Below are positions 26,356 through 34,779 of a stretch of 64,000 bases of DNA, piece after piece (positions within the stretch are counted from its first letter, which is position 1; every line of letters starts with the position of its first letter). The DNA is taken from contig JAKIUW010000016.1 of assembly GCA_021647365.1 (NCBI GenBank), positions 1-64,000 of the forward strand, in the 5' to 3' direction. The position numbers were made by a program, and so were the translations under genes. A model generated the notes under the pieces. It searched no databases and was not told the DNA's origin. It saw nothing but the letters and a program-made list of their open reading frames with translations. The DNA is from Cocleimonas sp. (GTDB taxonomy: Bacteria > Pseudomonadota > Gammaproteobacteria > Thiotrichales > Thiotrichaceae).

Positions 26356-26921
26356 GCGTACGATTAGTTGCAGGTGTTGATGAAGTGGGGCGAGGCCCGC
26401 TTGCAGGTGCAGTAGTTGCAGCTGCTGTTATTTTAGACCCAGAGAATTGGATAGAAGGCTTGGCAGATTCAAAAGTATTGAGTGAAAAGAAACGTAATGA
26501 GCTGGATGTTATTATTAGAGAAAGAGCACTGTCGTGGTCACTGGGGCGAGCAGAAGTCGAAGAAATTGATGAAATTAATATTCTACAAGCAAGCCTATTG
26601 GCAATGAAGCGAGCGGTAGAAGGGCTTTCAGTAGCCCCCGATCATTTGAAAATTGATGGCAATAAGCCAATAAAAATGAAATTATCGATGGAAACCATTG
26701 TCAAAGGTGATTCAAAAGTAGCATCCATTAGCGCTGCCTCAATTATTGCTAAAGTCGCTCGTGATAAAGAAATGATAGAATTAGACAAGCAACATCCCGA
26801 ATACGGTTTTGCTTGTCATAAGGGCTACCCGACCAAGATGCACCGAGAAGCATTAATTAAATACGGTGCGCTTTGTTGTCACCGTAGAAGTTTTAAGCCT
26901 GTTAGAGATGTACTCAAATAA
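26352..26921 (+). CDS. rnhB: Ribonuclease HII
   Basis: 189 residues. The catalytic acids are seen in AGVDEVGRGPLAGAVVAA (D, E), in LKIDGNKP (D) and in SIIAKVARDKEM (D). It removes ribonucleotides and RNA from DNA hybrids. The normal gammaproteobacterial order lpxB-rnhB-dnaE is kept except that two small genes lie before dnaE. Confidence 0.97.
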   Translation: MSVRLVAGVDEVGRGPLAGAVVAAAVILDPENWIEGLADSKVLSEKKRNELDVIIRERALSWSLGRAEVEEIDEINILQASLLAMKRAVEGLSVAPDHLKIDGNKPIKMKLSMETIVKGDSKVASISAASIIAKVARDKEMIELDKQHPEYGFACHKGYPTKMHREALIKYGALCCHRRSFKPVRDVLK

Positions 26922-26937
26922 AAGTGAGAATAATACT

Positions 26938-27588
26938 ATGTCAAAACCAAAGCTAATCAGTTTTAAACTTTGCCCCTATGTTCAACGCAGTGTCATATTA
27001 CTCAAAGAAAAAGGTGTGGATTATGATATTGAATACATCGATGTTTATGATCCACCAGAATGGTTTTTAGCCTTATCTCCTACGGGTAAGGTACCCATTC
27101 TTCAGGTGGAAGATACCGTTTTATTTGAGTCTGCCGTAATTGGCGAATATTTAGATGAAGTCTATACTCCACCACTTCATCCATCAGACCCTATCAAAAA
27201 AGCCCAAAATAGAGCTTGGATGGAGTTTACCTCACCCATGTATATGGGTACGTTTAATTTAATGATGGCGACGGATAAAGAAGCCGTCGATAAAGTCATT
27301 GAAGAATTTAATAAAAACCTTGCAGGTTTAGACAAGGCAATGGAAAATACGCCTTGGTTTAATGGAGCAGATTTTTCGATGGTAGATATTTCTGCCGCTC
27401 CATTGTTTGTGCGCTTAGCATTTTATAAAAACCACTGTGATCTTGATTTGCTTAAAGCATTTCCAAATCTTATAAAGTGGTCAGATGGCTTGCTAGCGCG
27501 TCAAAGTGTTATTGAATCCACCGTTGATGGCTTTGATGACATGTTATTATCGCGAATGAAACAAATAGGTAGCTACGTTAGAAAATAA
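26938..27588 (+). CDS. Glutathione S-transferase family protein
   Basis: 216 residues from MSKPKLISF; the longer in-frame start within rnhB is unlikely. The N-terminal thioredoxin-like domain has FKLCPYVQRSVILLKEKG (with CPYVQR as in omega-class GSTs and SspA-like proteins) and the cis-proline segment TGKVPILQV followed by LFESAVIGEYLDE, the glutathione-binding ES pair. An all-helical C-terminal domain follows. Omega-type proteins use the cysteine for thiol transfer, so a glutathione-dependent reductase role is the best guess. Substrate unknown. Confidence 0.85.
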   Translation: MSKPKLISFKLCPYVQRSVILLKEKGVDYDIEYIDVYDPPEWFLALSPTGKVPILQVEDTVLFESAVIGEYLDEVYTPPLHPSDPIKKAQNRAWMEFTSPMYMGTFNLMMATDKEAVDKVIEEFNKNLAGLDKAMENTPWFNGADFSMVDISAAPLFVRLAFYKNHCDLDLLKAFPNLIKWSDGLLARQSVIESTVDGFDDMLLSRMKQIGSYVRK

Positions 27589-27609
27589 AATAATGTAGTT
27601 CAATAATTT

Positions 27610-27888
27610 ATGATTTCAAAATTAAGAAGAACGTTCACGTCCATTCTTCCTGTGGATGCCGGGCGTAGTGGTCATTGTAATGGTTGTGGTGCTTGTTGTG
27701 AATTACCCACGCGCTGCACTTTTTTGAAAACGGATTCCGAAGGCAAATCTACTTGTTCAATATACAAGTTCAGACCCCCAAACTGCCGTAAGTTTCCACG
27801 AAGCCAAGCCCAGCTTGATAGTGTGATTGAGACTTGTAGTTTCTCATTTGAGAAAGACCTGTCAGGTGAAACAATTAAGCTACGCTAA
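27610..27888 (+). CDS. YkgJ-type cysteine-cluster protein
   Basis: 92 residues with the cluster CNGCGACCELPTRC (27-40), then CSIYKFRPPNCRKFP near 60 and a terminal cysteine near 80. This is the YkgJ/UPF0153 family, thought to chelate Zn or Fe-S through CxxCxxCC and a CxxxxxRPxxCRxxP segment. Function unknown. It is 21 bp after the GST gene and ends before a G-run repeat. Confidence 0.8.
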   Translation: MISKLRRTFTSILPVDAGRSGHCNGCGACCELPTRCTFLKTDSEGKSTCSIYKFRPPNCRKFPRSQAQLDSVIETCSFSFEKDLSGETIKLR

Positions 27889-27907
27889 AAAGAAGAGACT
27901 GTTAAAG

Positions 27908-27937
27908 CATCATGTAAAAGTGGGGGGGGGTGTGCTT
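27908..27937 (+). repeat. G-run repeat, AGTG type, 8-G run
   Basis: A single copy (CATC, ATGTAAAA, AGTG, eight G, TGTGCTTTAC) just upstream of dnaE. It has the longest G-run in the window, which shows that the run length varies between copies. Confidence 0.85.
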
Positions 27938-27981
27938 TACAAGTTATATTTATCCCTAAAAACCATGAGTAACTTCTCGAC

Positions 27982-30900
27982 ATGAGCTTCGTCCACCTTC
28001 GCCTACATACCGAATACTCGCTAGTCGATAGCACTATTCGCATCAAGCAGCTCATGCCTGCGGTAGAAGAAGGTGGCATGCCTGCGGTCGCCATGACCGA
28101 TCAGAATAATCTTTTCGCAATGGTGAAGTTTTATCGTGCGGCGCGGACGCAAGGCTTAAAGCCAATCTTTGGGGTGGATGTTTTACTCGAAGATGAAGAA
28201 GACGATACACTGCTCTACCACATGATTTTGCTTTGCCAGAACAATGTGGGCTATCACAATATCACCAAGTTGATTTCACTCGCCTTTATGGAAGGGCAAA
28301 AACTAGGCGTGCCACGCGTGACGCGCAGTTGGATTGCCGAACATAGCGAAGGTGTTATTGCGCTTTCAGGTGCGCGAGATGGTGATGTGGGTTATTCATT
28401 GTTGGCAGGTAATCATGAGCAAGCCAAAACGCGCTTGCAAGAATGGCAAAAGATATTTCCTGATTGTTACTATCTTGAACTTCAACGTACAGGTAGAGAA
28501 AATGAAGATGAGTACTTTCATGCGGCAATAAAATTAGCCGAAGAAACAGGCACACCTGTTGTCGCGACCAACGATGCTCGCTTTTTAACTGCGCCAGATT
28601 TTGAAGCACATGAAGCACGCGTTTGTATTCACGATGGGTTTACCTTGGATGACGCGCGTCGCCCAAAGCTATACAGTGAGCAACAATATCTGCGTAGCGC
28701 CGATGAAATGATCGAGCTATTCAGCGATATTCCAGAGGCGATTGAAAACACCTTAGAAATTGCCAAACGATGCACAGTTGAATTAACGCTGGGTAAAAAT
28801 TATCTACCTGCATTTCCTATTCCTGATGGGATGACCGAAGCGGAATTTTTCAGTGAAGAATCTCGCAAAGGTATGGAGTTACGCCTCGAAGAGTTATTCG
28901 ATACAAGTGCAGATGATTTCGCAGAAATTAGAAAACCCTACGATGAGCGTTTGCAAGTTGAGCTAGATGTTATCAACGGGATGGGCTTCCCCGGTTACTT
29001 TTTAATTGTTGCCGACTTCATTCAATGGTCAAAAGACAATGATATTCCAGTTGGCCCAGGTCGTGGTTCAGGTGCGGGATCGGTGGTGGCGTATGCACTA
29101 AAAATCACCGATATTGACCCACTCAAATATGATCTGCTGTTTGAGCGATTTCTAAACCCTGAACGTGTTTCCATGCCCGATTTTGATATTGATTTCTGCA
29201 TGGATAAACGTGATTTAGTTATCGACTATGTGGCGCGCACTTACGGACGTGACAAAGTTTCGCAAATTATTACCTACGGTACTATGGCTGCAAAAGCGGT
29301 AGTGCGTGATGTTGGACGAATCCTAAACCACCCTTATGGTTTTGTAGATCGTATTGCAAAACTGATTCCGTTTGAAATGAAGATGACGCTCACCAAAGCG
29401 ATGGATCAAGAGCCAGACCTCAAAGAGCTTTATGAGGTGGACGAAGATGTCGCTACGCTGATGGATTTGGCGTTAAAGCTCGAAGGCTTGACGCGAAACG
29501 TAGGCAAACATGCTGGTGGCGTGTTGATTTCACCCAGCACTTTGGTGGATTTTACGCCACTTTATTGTGAAGAAGGTGGCGGTAGTATTGTTTCGCAATT
29601 TGACAAAGATGATGTAGAAGCTGTTGGCTTAGTAAAGTTCGACTTCTTGGGTTTGCGTAACCTCACTATTATCGACTGGGCGGTCAAAGCCATTAATGTT
29701 CAGCGCGAGAAAAAGGGCGAAGAGCCAATACGCATTGAAGATATTCCGCTAGATGATGAAAAATCATTCGAGTTACTGCAAGCGGCAAAAACAACGGCTG
29801 TATTCCAGCTAGAATCACACGGTATGAAGGAGCTTATCAAGCGCCTACATCCCGATGTGTTTGAAGATATTATCGCCTTGGTGGCATTGTATCGTCCCGG
29901 TCCATTGCAATCGGGCATGGTTGATGACTTTGTGGCGCGTAAAAAGGGTGATCAAAAAGTTACTTTTATGCATCCTGATTTAGAGCCTATTCTAAAGCCA
30001 ACTTACGGCGTAATCGTCTACCAAGAACAGGTAATGCAAATTGCTCAGGTGTTGGCGGGTTACTCGCTCGGTGGCGCGGATATGCTGCGTCGTGCGATGG
30101 GTAAAAAGAAGCCAGAGGAAATGGCAAAACAGCGCTCCATCTTTATGGAAGGCTCGGCAAAAAATAATGTTGAAGCCAATAACGCGACTGAAATATTCGA
30201 CCTCATGGAGTTGTTTGCCGAGTACGGTTTTAACAAATCTCACTCTGCCGCTTACGCACTAGTTTCCTATCAAACCATCTGGCTTAAAGCGCATTACCCC
30301 GCAGCGTTTATGGCGGCGGTATTATCGGCAGATATGGATAACACTGATAAGGTTGTGATTTTTGTCGATGATTGTCAGCAGTTAGATTTAGAGGTTGTAC
30401 CACCTGATATCAATCGCTCAGAATACAAATTTATCAGCGAGCATGAAGGTAATGTCATCTTCGGATTGGGCGCAATTAAAGGCGCAGGTGAAAGCGCAAT
30501 TGCCGAAATTATTGATGAGCGCAATGCCAATGGTCCGTTTAAATCATTAGCAGAAATGTGCCAGCGGGTTAAGTCACGAAAAATATCCAAACGTATTCTA
30601 GAAACGCTAATCAAAGCGGGCGCGTTTGATAGTTTGGGTCTAAACCGTAATACATTATTTGAAGGTTTACCTGAAATCGTGCGTATTGCTAATCAGCAAC
30701 ACCGTGACGATGAGATTGGGCAAAATGACTTGTTTGGCGGTTCTGTCGCAGTTACTCAAGATGAAAAAGTCACGCCTCACTTAGAAGAGTGGGGAGATAA
30801 AGAAAAACTTAGATTAGAAAAGCTCGCTATTGGGCTTTACTTAACAGGTCATCCCATCAATGCCTACGAAGAAGAAGTGAAGCAGTTAAGATCACGTTCT

Positions 30901-31473
30901 TTAAAAGAAATGGCAGAAGATAATGGCTTAGTAAAATATCAGAAAAAGCCCATCACTTTAGTCGGTTTAGTTTCTGCAATCCGCGTACAAAATACAGATC
31001 GTGGCAAGCGCGCATTCGTTACACTAGATGATAAAACGGCTTATTATGAATTGTTTATTTTCAGCAATGTATTCGAGCAATTTGAACACGTTATTCAAAA
31101 AGAAGAAGTGCTGGTGGTAGAAGGTTCGCTCAATTCAGACTACACCACAGGCGCAGTTCGTTTGCGTGTAGAAGCGCTACACAATATGGAAAGCGCGCGT
31201 AATCAATTCTTGCGACGTTTACAACTCAATATCGATAAAAGCCAAACAGCCAATGGCTTACTGGATAAGCTAGACGAACTTCTACCAACGACAATACAAA
31301 CACCCGATAATCAAACACAAGCAGGACAATGCCCAGTGTTTATCACCTATGAAACAGACGATGAAAAAGTTGAATTACGCTTAGGCTCAGATGTCAGCGC
31401 ACCTTTGGGTGATGATGATATAAAGCTACTGAAGAAGGCTTTGGGTGATGATCGGGTTAATCTTATTTATTAG
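27982..31473 (+). CDS. dnaE: DNA polymerase III alpha subunit
   Basis: 1163 residues, as expected. The PHP domain opens with FVHLRLHTEYSLVDS. The polymerase core has VGPGRGSGAGSVVAYAL and PDFDIDFCMDKRD, in which the aspartates bind catalytic metal, with a third D in the KFDFLGLRNL region. A helix-hairpin-helix (about 840-900) and an OB-fold (about 985-1070, TLVGLVSAIR) follow. It is the replicative polymerase. The normal neighbour accA does not follow; a convergent radical SAM gene does. Confidence 0.98.
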   Translation: MSFVHLRLHTEYSLVDSTIRIKQLMPAVEEGGMPAVAMTDQNNLFAMVKFYRAARTQGLKPIFGVDVLLEDEEDDTLLYHMILLCQNNVGYHNITKLISLAFMEGQKLGVPRVTRSWIAEHSEGVIALSGARDGDVGYSLLAGNHEQAKTRLQEWQKIFPDCYYLELQRTGRENEDEYFHAAIKLAEETGTPVVATNDARFLTAPDFEAHEARVCIHDGFTLDDARRPKLYSEQQYLRSADEMIELFSDIPEAIENTLEIAKRCTVELTLGKNYLPAFPIPDGMTEAEFFSEESRKGMELRLEELFDTSADDFAEIRKPYDERLQVELDVINGMGFPGYFLIVADFIQWSKDNDIPVGPGRGSGAGSVVAYALKITDIDPLKYDLLFERFLNPERVSMPDFDIDFCMDKRDLVIDYVARTYGRDKVSQIITYGTMAAKAVVRDVGRILNHPYGFVDRIAKLIPFEMKMTLTKAMDQEPDLKELYEVDEDVATLMDLALKLEGLTRNVGKHAGGVLISPSTLVDFTPLYCEEGGGSIVSQFDKDDVEAVGLVKFDFLGLRNLTIIDWAVKAINVQREKKGEEPIRIEDIPLDDEKSFELLQAAKTTAVFQLESHGMKELIKRLHPDVFEDIIALVALYRPGPLQSGMVDDFVARKKGDQKVTFMHPDLEPILKPTYGVIVYQEQVMQIAQVLAGYSLGGADMLRRAMGKKKPEEMAKQRSIFMEGSAKNNVEANNATEIFDLMELFAEYGFNKSHSAAYALVSYQTIWLKAHYPAAFMAAVLSADMDNTDKVVIFVDDCQQLDLEVVPPDINRSEYKFISEHEGNVIFGLGAIKGAGESAIAEIIDERNANGPFKSLAEMCQRVKSRKISKRILETLIKAGAFDSLGLNRNTLFEGLPEIVRIANQQHRDDEIGQNDLFGGSVAVTQDEKVTPHLEEWGDKEKLRLEKLAIGLYLTGHPINAYEEEVKQLRSRSLKEMAEDNGLVKYQKKPITLVGLVSAIRVQNTDRGKRAFVTLDDKTAYYELFIFSNVFEQFEHVIQKEEVLVVEGSLNSDYTTGAVRLRVEALHNMESARNQFLRRLQLNIDKSQTANGLLDKLDELLPTTIQTPDNQTQAGQCPVFITYETDDEKVELRLGSDVSAPLGDDDIKLLKKALGDDRVNLIY

Positions 31474-31487
31474 TGAAATGCTAATTT

Positions 31488-32387
31488 TTAAAAGTTTGCA
31501 GACATATGCTGAATATCAGGGTGTGCCTTAAAATGCTCAATGGCATCATCAATCTCTTCAAGCATGGCTTGTTTATCTTTGCCTAGCACACCTTTCAAAA
31601 CTAAATGATTAGAAACATGGTCGCTTCTGAAAATAGATTTATCTAAATCAGTATGCTCGATAAATGTTCGTATTTCTTCGCAAAGTTCAGCAGTGTTTAA
31701 TGGCGTGAATTCTCCGCCAAAACCCGCTTCGACTTTTTCTTTTCCCTCACTAAAAAATAACACTAATGTTGCCAAGTAGTCTGGTTGGGTTTCGTTGACT
31801 AGTTTTGCAGAATTGATGGCATGTTGTTTGGAAAATTCTTTGCCACCCATGCCGTTGATAATCATGACCGATGATTTGATACCTGCTTCTTTAGCTTTGA
31901 GAATAGCATTTTTGGTAGATTCAAATGTTTCACCTTTGTTGATTTTTTTTAGCACCGTATCATCGCCAGATTCTGCGCCAATGTAGATTAAAGATAAGCC
32001 AAGTTCGCGGAGAAGTTTTAATTCATCAAGTGTTTTATTTTTCAGGTTTCTAGGCAAGCAATAAGCTGAAACACGCGTAACAGTCGGCAAGTATTCTCTA
32101 ATTGCTTCTAAAATCTCTTTAATGCGACTAAGTGAGAGTGCCATCGCATCACCGTCTCCCAAAAATATCCTTCTTGTTTTTACCAGCTCTTCGCCACAAC
32201 GTTTAATTTCTTCAATAACTTTATCTTTGGGTTTTGGTGCAAACTTCTTTTGTGGTGCGGTGTACATTTCACAAAAGGTGCAGTTATTCCAACTGCAGCC
32301 ATTGGTGACTTGCAGAATGAGCGAGCGCCCTTCGCTAGGTGGGCGAAAGACGGGTTGGATATATTCTACGGGTGGTTCAATTAACAT
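31488..32387 (-). CDS. Radical SAM protein with CX4CX2C cluster motif
   Basis: 299 residues. The 4Fe-4S cysteines are in NGCSWNNCTFCEMY, i.e. spacing C-x4-C-x2-C rather than the usual C-x3-C-x2-C. The codons around 32270-32300 confirm the reading. Other radical SAM features follow: FLGDGDAMAL as the GGE-like strand, VSAYCLPRNL, and LIYIGAESGDDTVLKKINKG near residues 135-155. There is no B12-binding domain and no extra Fe-S domain. It resembles the COG1032 group whose reactions are unknown. It converges on dnaE with a 14-bp gap and has no co-directional partner. Confidence 0.8.
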   Translation of the reverse strand: MLIEPPVEYIQPVFRPPSEGRSLILQVTNGCSWNNCTFCEMYTAPQKKFAPKPKDKVIEEIKRCGEELVKTRRIFLGDGDAMALSLSRIKEILEAIREYLPTVTRVSAYCLPRNLKNKTLDELKLLRELGLSLIYIGAESGDDTVLKKINKGETFESTKNAILKAKEAGIKSSVMIINGMGGKEFSKQHAINSAKLVNETQPDYLATLVLFFSEGKEKVEAGFGGEFTPLNTAELCEEIRTFIEHTDLDKSIFRSDHVSNHLVLKGVLGKDKQAMLEEIDDAIEHFKAHPDIQHMSANF

Positions 32388-32491
32388 AGGTTGAGGATAG
32401 CAACATTCAGAGCTAAGTCATAAATAAAAATGGTAAATGTGGTATAACTAAGCTCCCTTTAATACAAACAATACAACATGGAGAATAGTGA

Positions 32492-33166
32492 ATGAATATT
32501 TTAGCTTTTGGACCCAATGGTAGTGGTAAAGGCACGCAAGGCGCGATTGTAAAAGAGAAGTATGGTTTGGATCATATTGAGTCTGGCGCAATTTTTCGTG
32601 AGCATATTAAGGGTGGCACTGAGCTTGGCATGAAGGCAAAAGTGTTTATTGATAGCGGTGATCTTGTGCCTGATGAAATTACGATTCCGATGGTGCTAGA
32701 AACATTGGGTAATTCAAAAGATAAAGGTTGGCTGCTGGATGGCTTTCCTCGTTCTTTAGCGCAAGCAGAAGCTTTGGATAAGGCGCTGGATGAGTCGGGC
32801 ATGGCGCTTGATTATGTGCTTGAGATTAACCTTGATCGTGAGATTGCAAAAGACAGAATCATGGGTCGTAGATTATGTGCGAATGATAACAATCACCCTA
32901 ATCACATTGCCTTTGATGCTATAAAACCTGTAGAAAAAGACGGTGAGCTAGTGTGTCGTGTGTGTGGTGGTGAACTATCAATGCGTGCAGATGACCAAGA
33001 TGCAGATGCGATTAATAAACGCCATGATATTTATTATGATGATTCAACTGGCACAGTGGCAGCGCTGAACTACTTTAAAAATAGTGGCAAATCAAAAGTC
33101 ATTTCTGTCGATGGTTCAAAAGCAATCGATGTAATCTCGGAAGAAATTATGGCTCAGTTGAGCTAA
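32492..33166 (+). CDS. adk: Adenylate kinase, metal-binding LID type
   Basis: 224 residues. The P-loop is GPNGSGKGTQ, where most Adk have GxPGxGKGT. The LID has C129, H135, C155 and C158 (RRLCANDNNH, then CRVCGGELSMRADDQ). This matches the pattern of the Desulfovibrio gigas Zn/Co/Fe adenylate kinase, which as I recall uses C129, H135, C151, C154; the loop here is four residues longer. Usual gammaproteobacterial Adk lacks these ligands, so transfer from a sulfate-reducer-like source is suspected. It interconverts ATP+AMP and 2 ADP. SD GGAGAAT precedes the ATG. Confidence 0.93.
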   Translation: MNILAFGPNGSGKGTQGAIVKEKYGLDHIESGAIFREHIKGGTELGMKAKVFIDSGDLVPDEITIPMVLETLGNSKDKGWLLDGFPRSLAQAEALDKALDESGMALDYVLEINLDREIAKDRIMGRRLCANDNNHPNHIAFDAIKPVEKDGELVCRVCGGELSMRADDQDADAINKRHDIYYDDSTGTVAALNYFKNSGKSKVISVDGSKAIDVISEEIMAQLS

Positions 33167-33188
33167 GTAGCATTAGAGATAAATAAAC

Positions 33189-33253
33189 AAAGCACACCCC
33201 CCCACTTTTACATGATGTTTCAAACATCATGTAAAAGTGGGGGGGTGTGCTTT
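33189..33253. repeat. G-run repeat pair, AGTG type, perfect long hairpin
   Basis: Left arm 33189-33220 and right arm 33222-33253 are perfect inverted copies of 32 bp that meet around a single C. They lie between converging adk and the SQR-like gene. The pairing extends into TGATGTTT / AAACATCA beyond the core repeat. It could terminate both genes. Confidence 0.88.
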
Positions 33254-33304
33254 GTTAAAGAGCTTAAATTACTATGTCCTTATCAGTATCTCCTTAAATG
33301 AAGA

Positions 33305-34441
33305 TTAAGGATTGCGATAGCCGCGCAAATACCACCACTCAAATACCTTTTTGATATGGTGTAATATCCGGCAAGGCGGAAGTACTAATGTCCGTTTTTC
33401 AGTGCGGTATGCCAATGTACCCTTATTATTTGAATCAATAATACAAGCAAGTTCGTATTTGAAAGTATGTGTTGCGGCTTTGCCTTCCAAGCCATCCAGC
33501 ATATTGTTAATTGCGGCGACAGCTTGTAAGTCCGCCATATGTGCTTGCTTAGGTTTCCAATCAGGACCGGGGAAACTGCCCGCATCACCCGCTACATAAA
33601 CATGTTCAAAACCTTCAACGCTACAATTCATATTTGATTGAATCAAACCACCGGGGCTGAGTGGCATCTCCGTATTTGCGGCAAAATTTGGGCCAGTCAT
33701 GCCAGGCATAAAGATAATTAAATCAGTATCGATTTCGCCGCCTTCGGTGGTGATCTTATTCGCTGTAAAACCTTTCATTTTGTGACCAAGATGCGTTTCT
33801 ATCCCGCGCTTTTTTATTTCACTTAGAATGCCTTTTACCGCACTTTCACCTAAACGCGCACCGGGTTTTTTGGCAGGGCTGAAGAAAACGATTTTGAATT
33901 TATCACGCCGTCCTTCTTGGCGAAGTTGTGTATCTAGCCCAAATAACAATTCAAACATGGGGCCACCACGCATAGCAGAAGGCTCTTTTGGATTACCACC
34001 AAAACCAAGTGAAATCGTTCCACTATCCATGCTTTTGATTCTATCGCGCATCTTTTCTGCAGCATCAATGCCTTCACAAATGGTAATGGTATTTTCGATG
34101 CCTGGTAATTTTTTGATAAACCGACCACCGCTGGCAATCAACAAAGCATCATTCTTTACATCGCCGTTATCTGTTACAACGGTGCGCCCGCCATCTTGAA
34201 TAGCGGTTACTGTTCCCGCATAAAAGTTGACGTTGTGCTTATTAAAAAACGCCACTAGATTAATACGCAAATCATCCCCCGTGCGTTGACCTGATGGAAT
34301 CCAAATTAAACTGGGTAAGTAGATAAATTCTGCTTTAGGAGCGACTAAGGTAATGCCAATGTTTTTATTATGTTTGCGGATTTCTTTAATGGCAGTTAGC
34401 GCGGCAAAGCCTGCACCGATGATAGTGATTTCTTGTGTCAT
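33305..34441 (-). CDS. Sulfide:quinone oxidoreductase-like flavoprotein
   Basis: 378 residues. The FAD dinucleotide fold is ITIIGAGFAALTAIKEIRKH. Further FAD contacts are ALLIASGGRF and VYVAGDAGSFPGPDWKPKQAHMADLQA. The candidate redox cysteines are in TICEGIDAA (about residue 124), NMNCSVEG and LACIID. The C-terminus FEWWYLRGYRNP is amphipathic, as needed for membrane attachment. Proteins of this group pass electrons from sulfide to quinone. FCSD-like or other NADH-type flavoproteins share the fold, so the substrate is inferred. It suggests a sulfur-oxidising lifestyle. Confidence 0.75.
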   Translation of the reverse strand: MTQEITIIGAGFAALTAIKEIRKHNKNIGITLVAPKAEFIYLPSLIWIPSGQRTGDDLRINLVAFFNKHNVNFYAGTVTAIQDGGRTVVTDNGDVKNDALLIASGGRFIKKLPGIENTITICEGIDAAEKMRDRIKSMDSGTISLGFGGNPKEPSAMRGGPMFELLFGLDTQLRQEGRRDKFKIVFFSPAKKPGARLGESAVKGILSEIKKRGIETHLGHKMKGFTANKITTEGGEIDTDLIIFMPGMTGPNFAANTEMPLSPGGLIQSNMNCSVEGFEHVYVAGDAGSFPGPDWKPKQAHMADLQAVAAINNMLDGLEGKAATHTFKYELACIIDSNNKGTLAYRTEKRTLVLPPCRILHHIKKVFEWWYLRGYRNP

Positions 34442-34550
34442 TATTTAGCTTCCAAAGTTAAGGTTGTAATTCTATATCAGCAATTACTGATATACAAATC
34501 ATATCAAAATGGTTGTGGAATTATGGGAGGATAATTCTAATCTAAGTATA

Positions 34551-34622
34551 AAAAGCACACCCCCCCACTTTTACATGATGTTTTATAAATCATAAAACAT
34601 CATGTAAAAGTGGGGGGGTGTT
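34551..34622. repeat. G-run repeat pair, AGTG type, with extended stem
   Basis: Left arm about 34551-34585 and right arm about 34591-34622 pair over about 33 bp including TGATGTTTTAT / ATAAAACATCA. The right arm has lost the final GC (GTGTTTAAT instead of GTGTGCTTT). It lies upstream of the SQR-like gene and downstream of amtB, both on minus. Confidence 0.85.
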
Positions 34623-34643
34623 TAATATCACTCATTAAGAGAA

Positions 34644-34669
34644 AGCCCCCTCCACCTAGTAGGGGGGCT
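34644..34669 (-). terminator. Rho-independent terminator of amtB
   Basis: AGCCCCCCT and AGGGGGCT (read on minus) form an 8-bp stem with one extra base, followed by TTTCTCTT. It lies about 110 bp behind the amtB stop and is separate from the repeat hairpin next to it. Confidence 0.65.
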
Positions 34670-34779
34670 AGGGAGAGAGGGCTTAACTTAATGGTATTTG
34701 AGGTGTGTTTTAAAAAATGATTAATTGGCTATTCGAATACGAAAGCAACATGGTTCTGGGCTAAAGATGAACTCCAAGA

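Noticed and set aside
27885..28094. Open frame of 69 codons on minus over the dnaE start
   Set aside because: It overlaps the real dnaE start and the repeat; no SD or family features.
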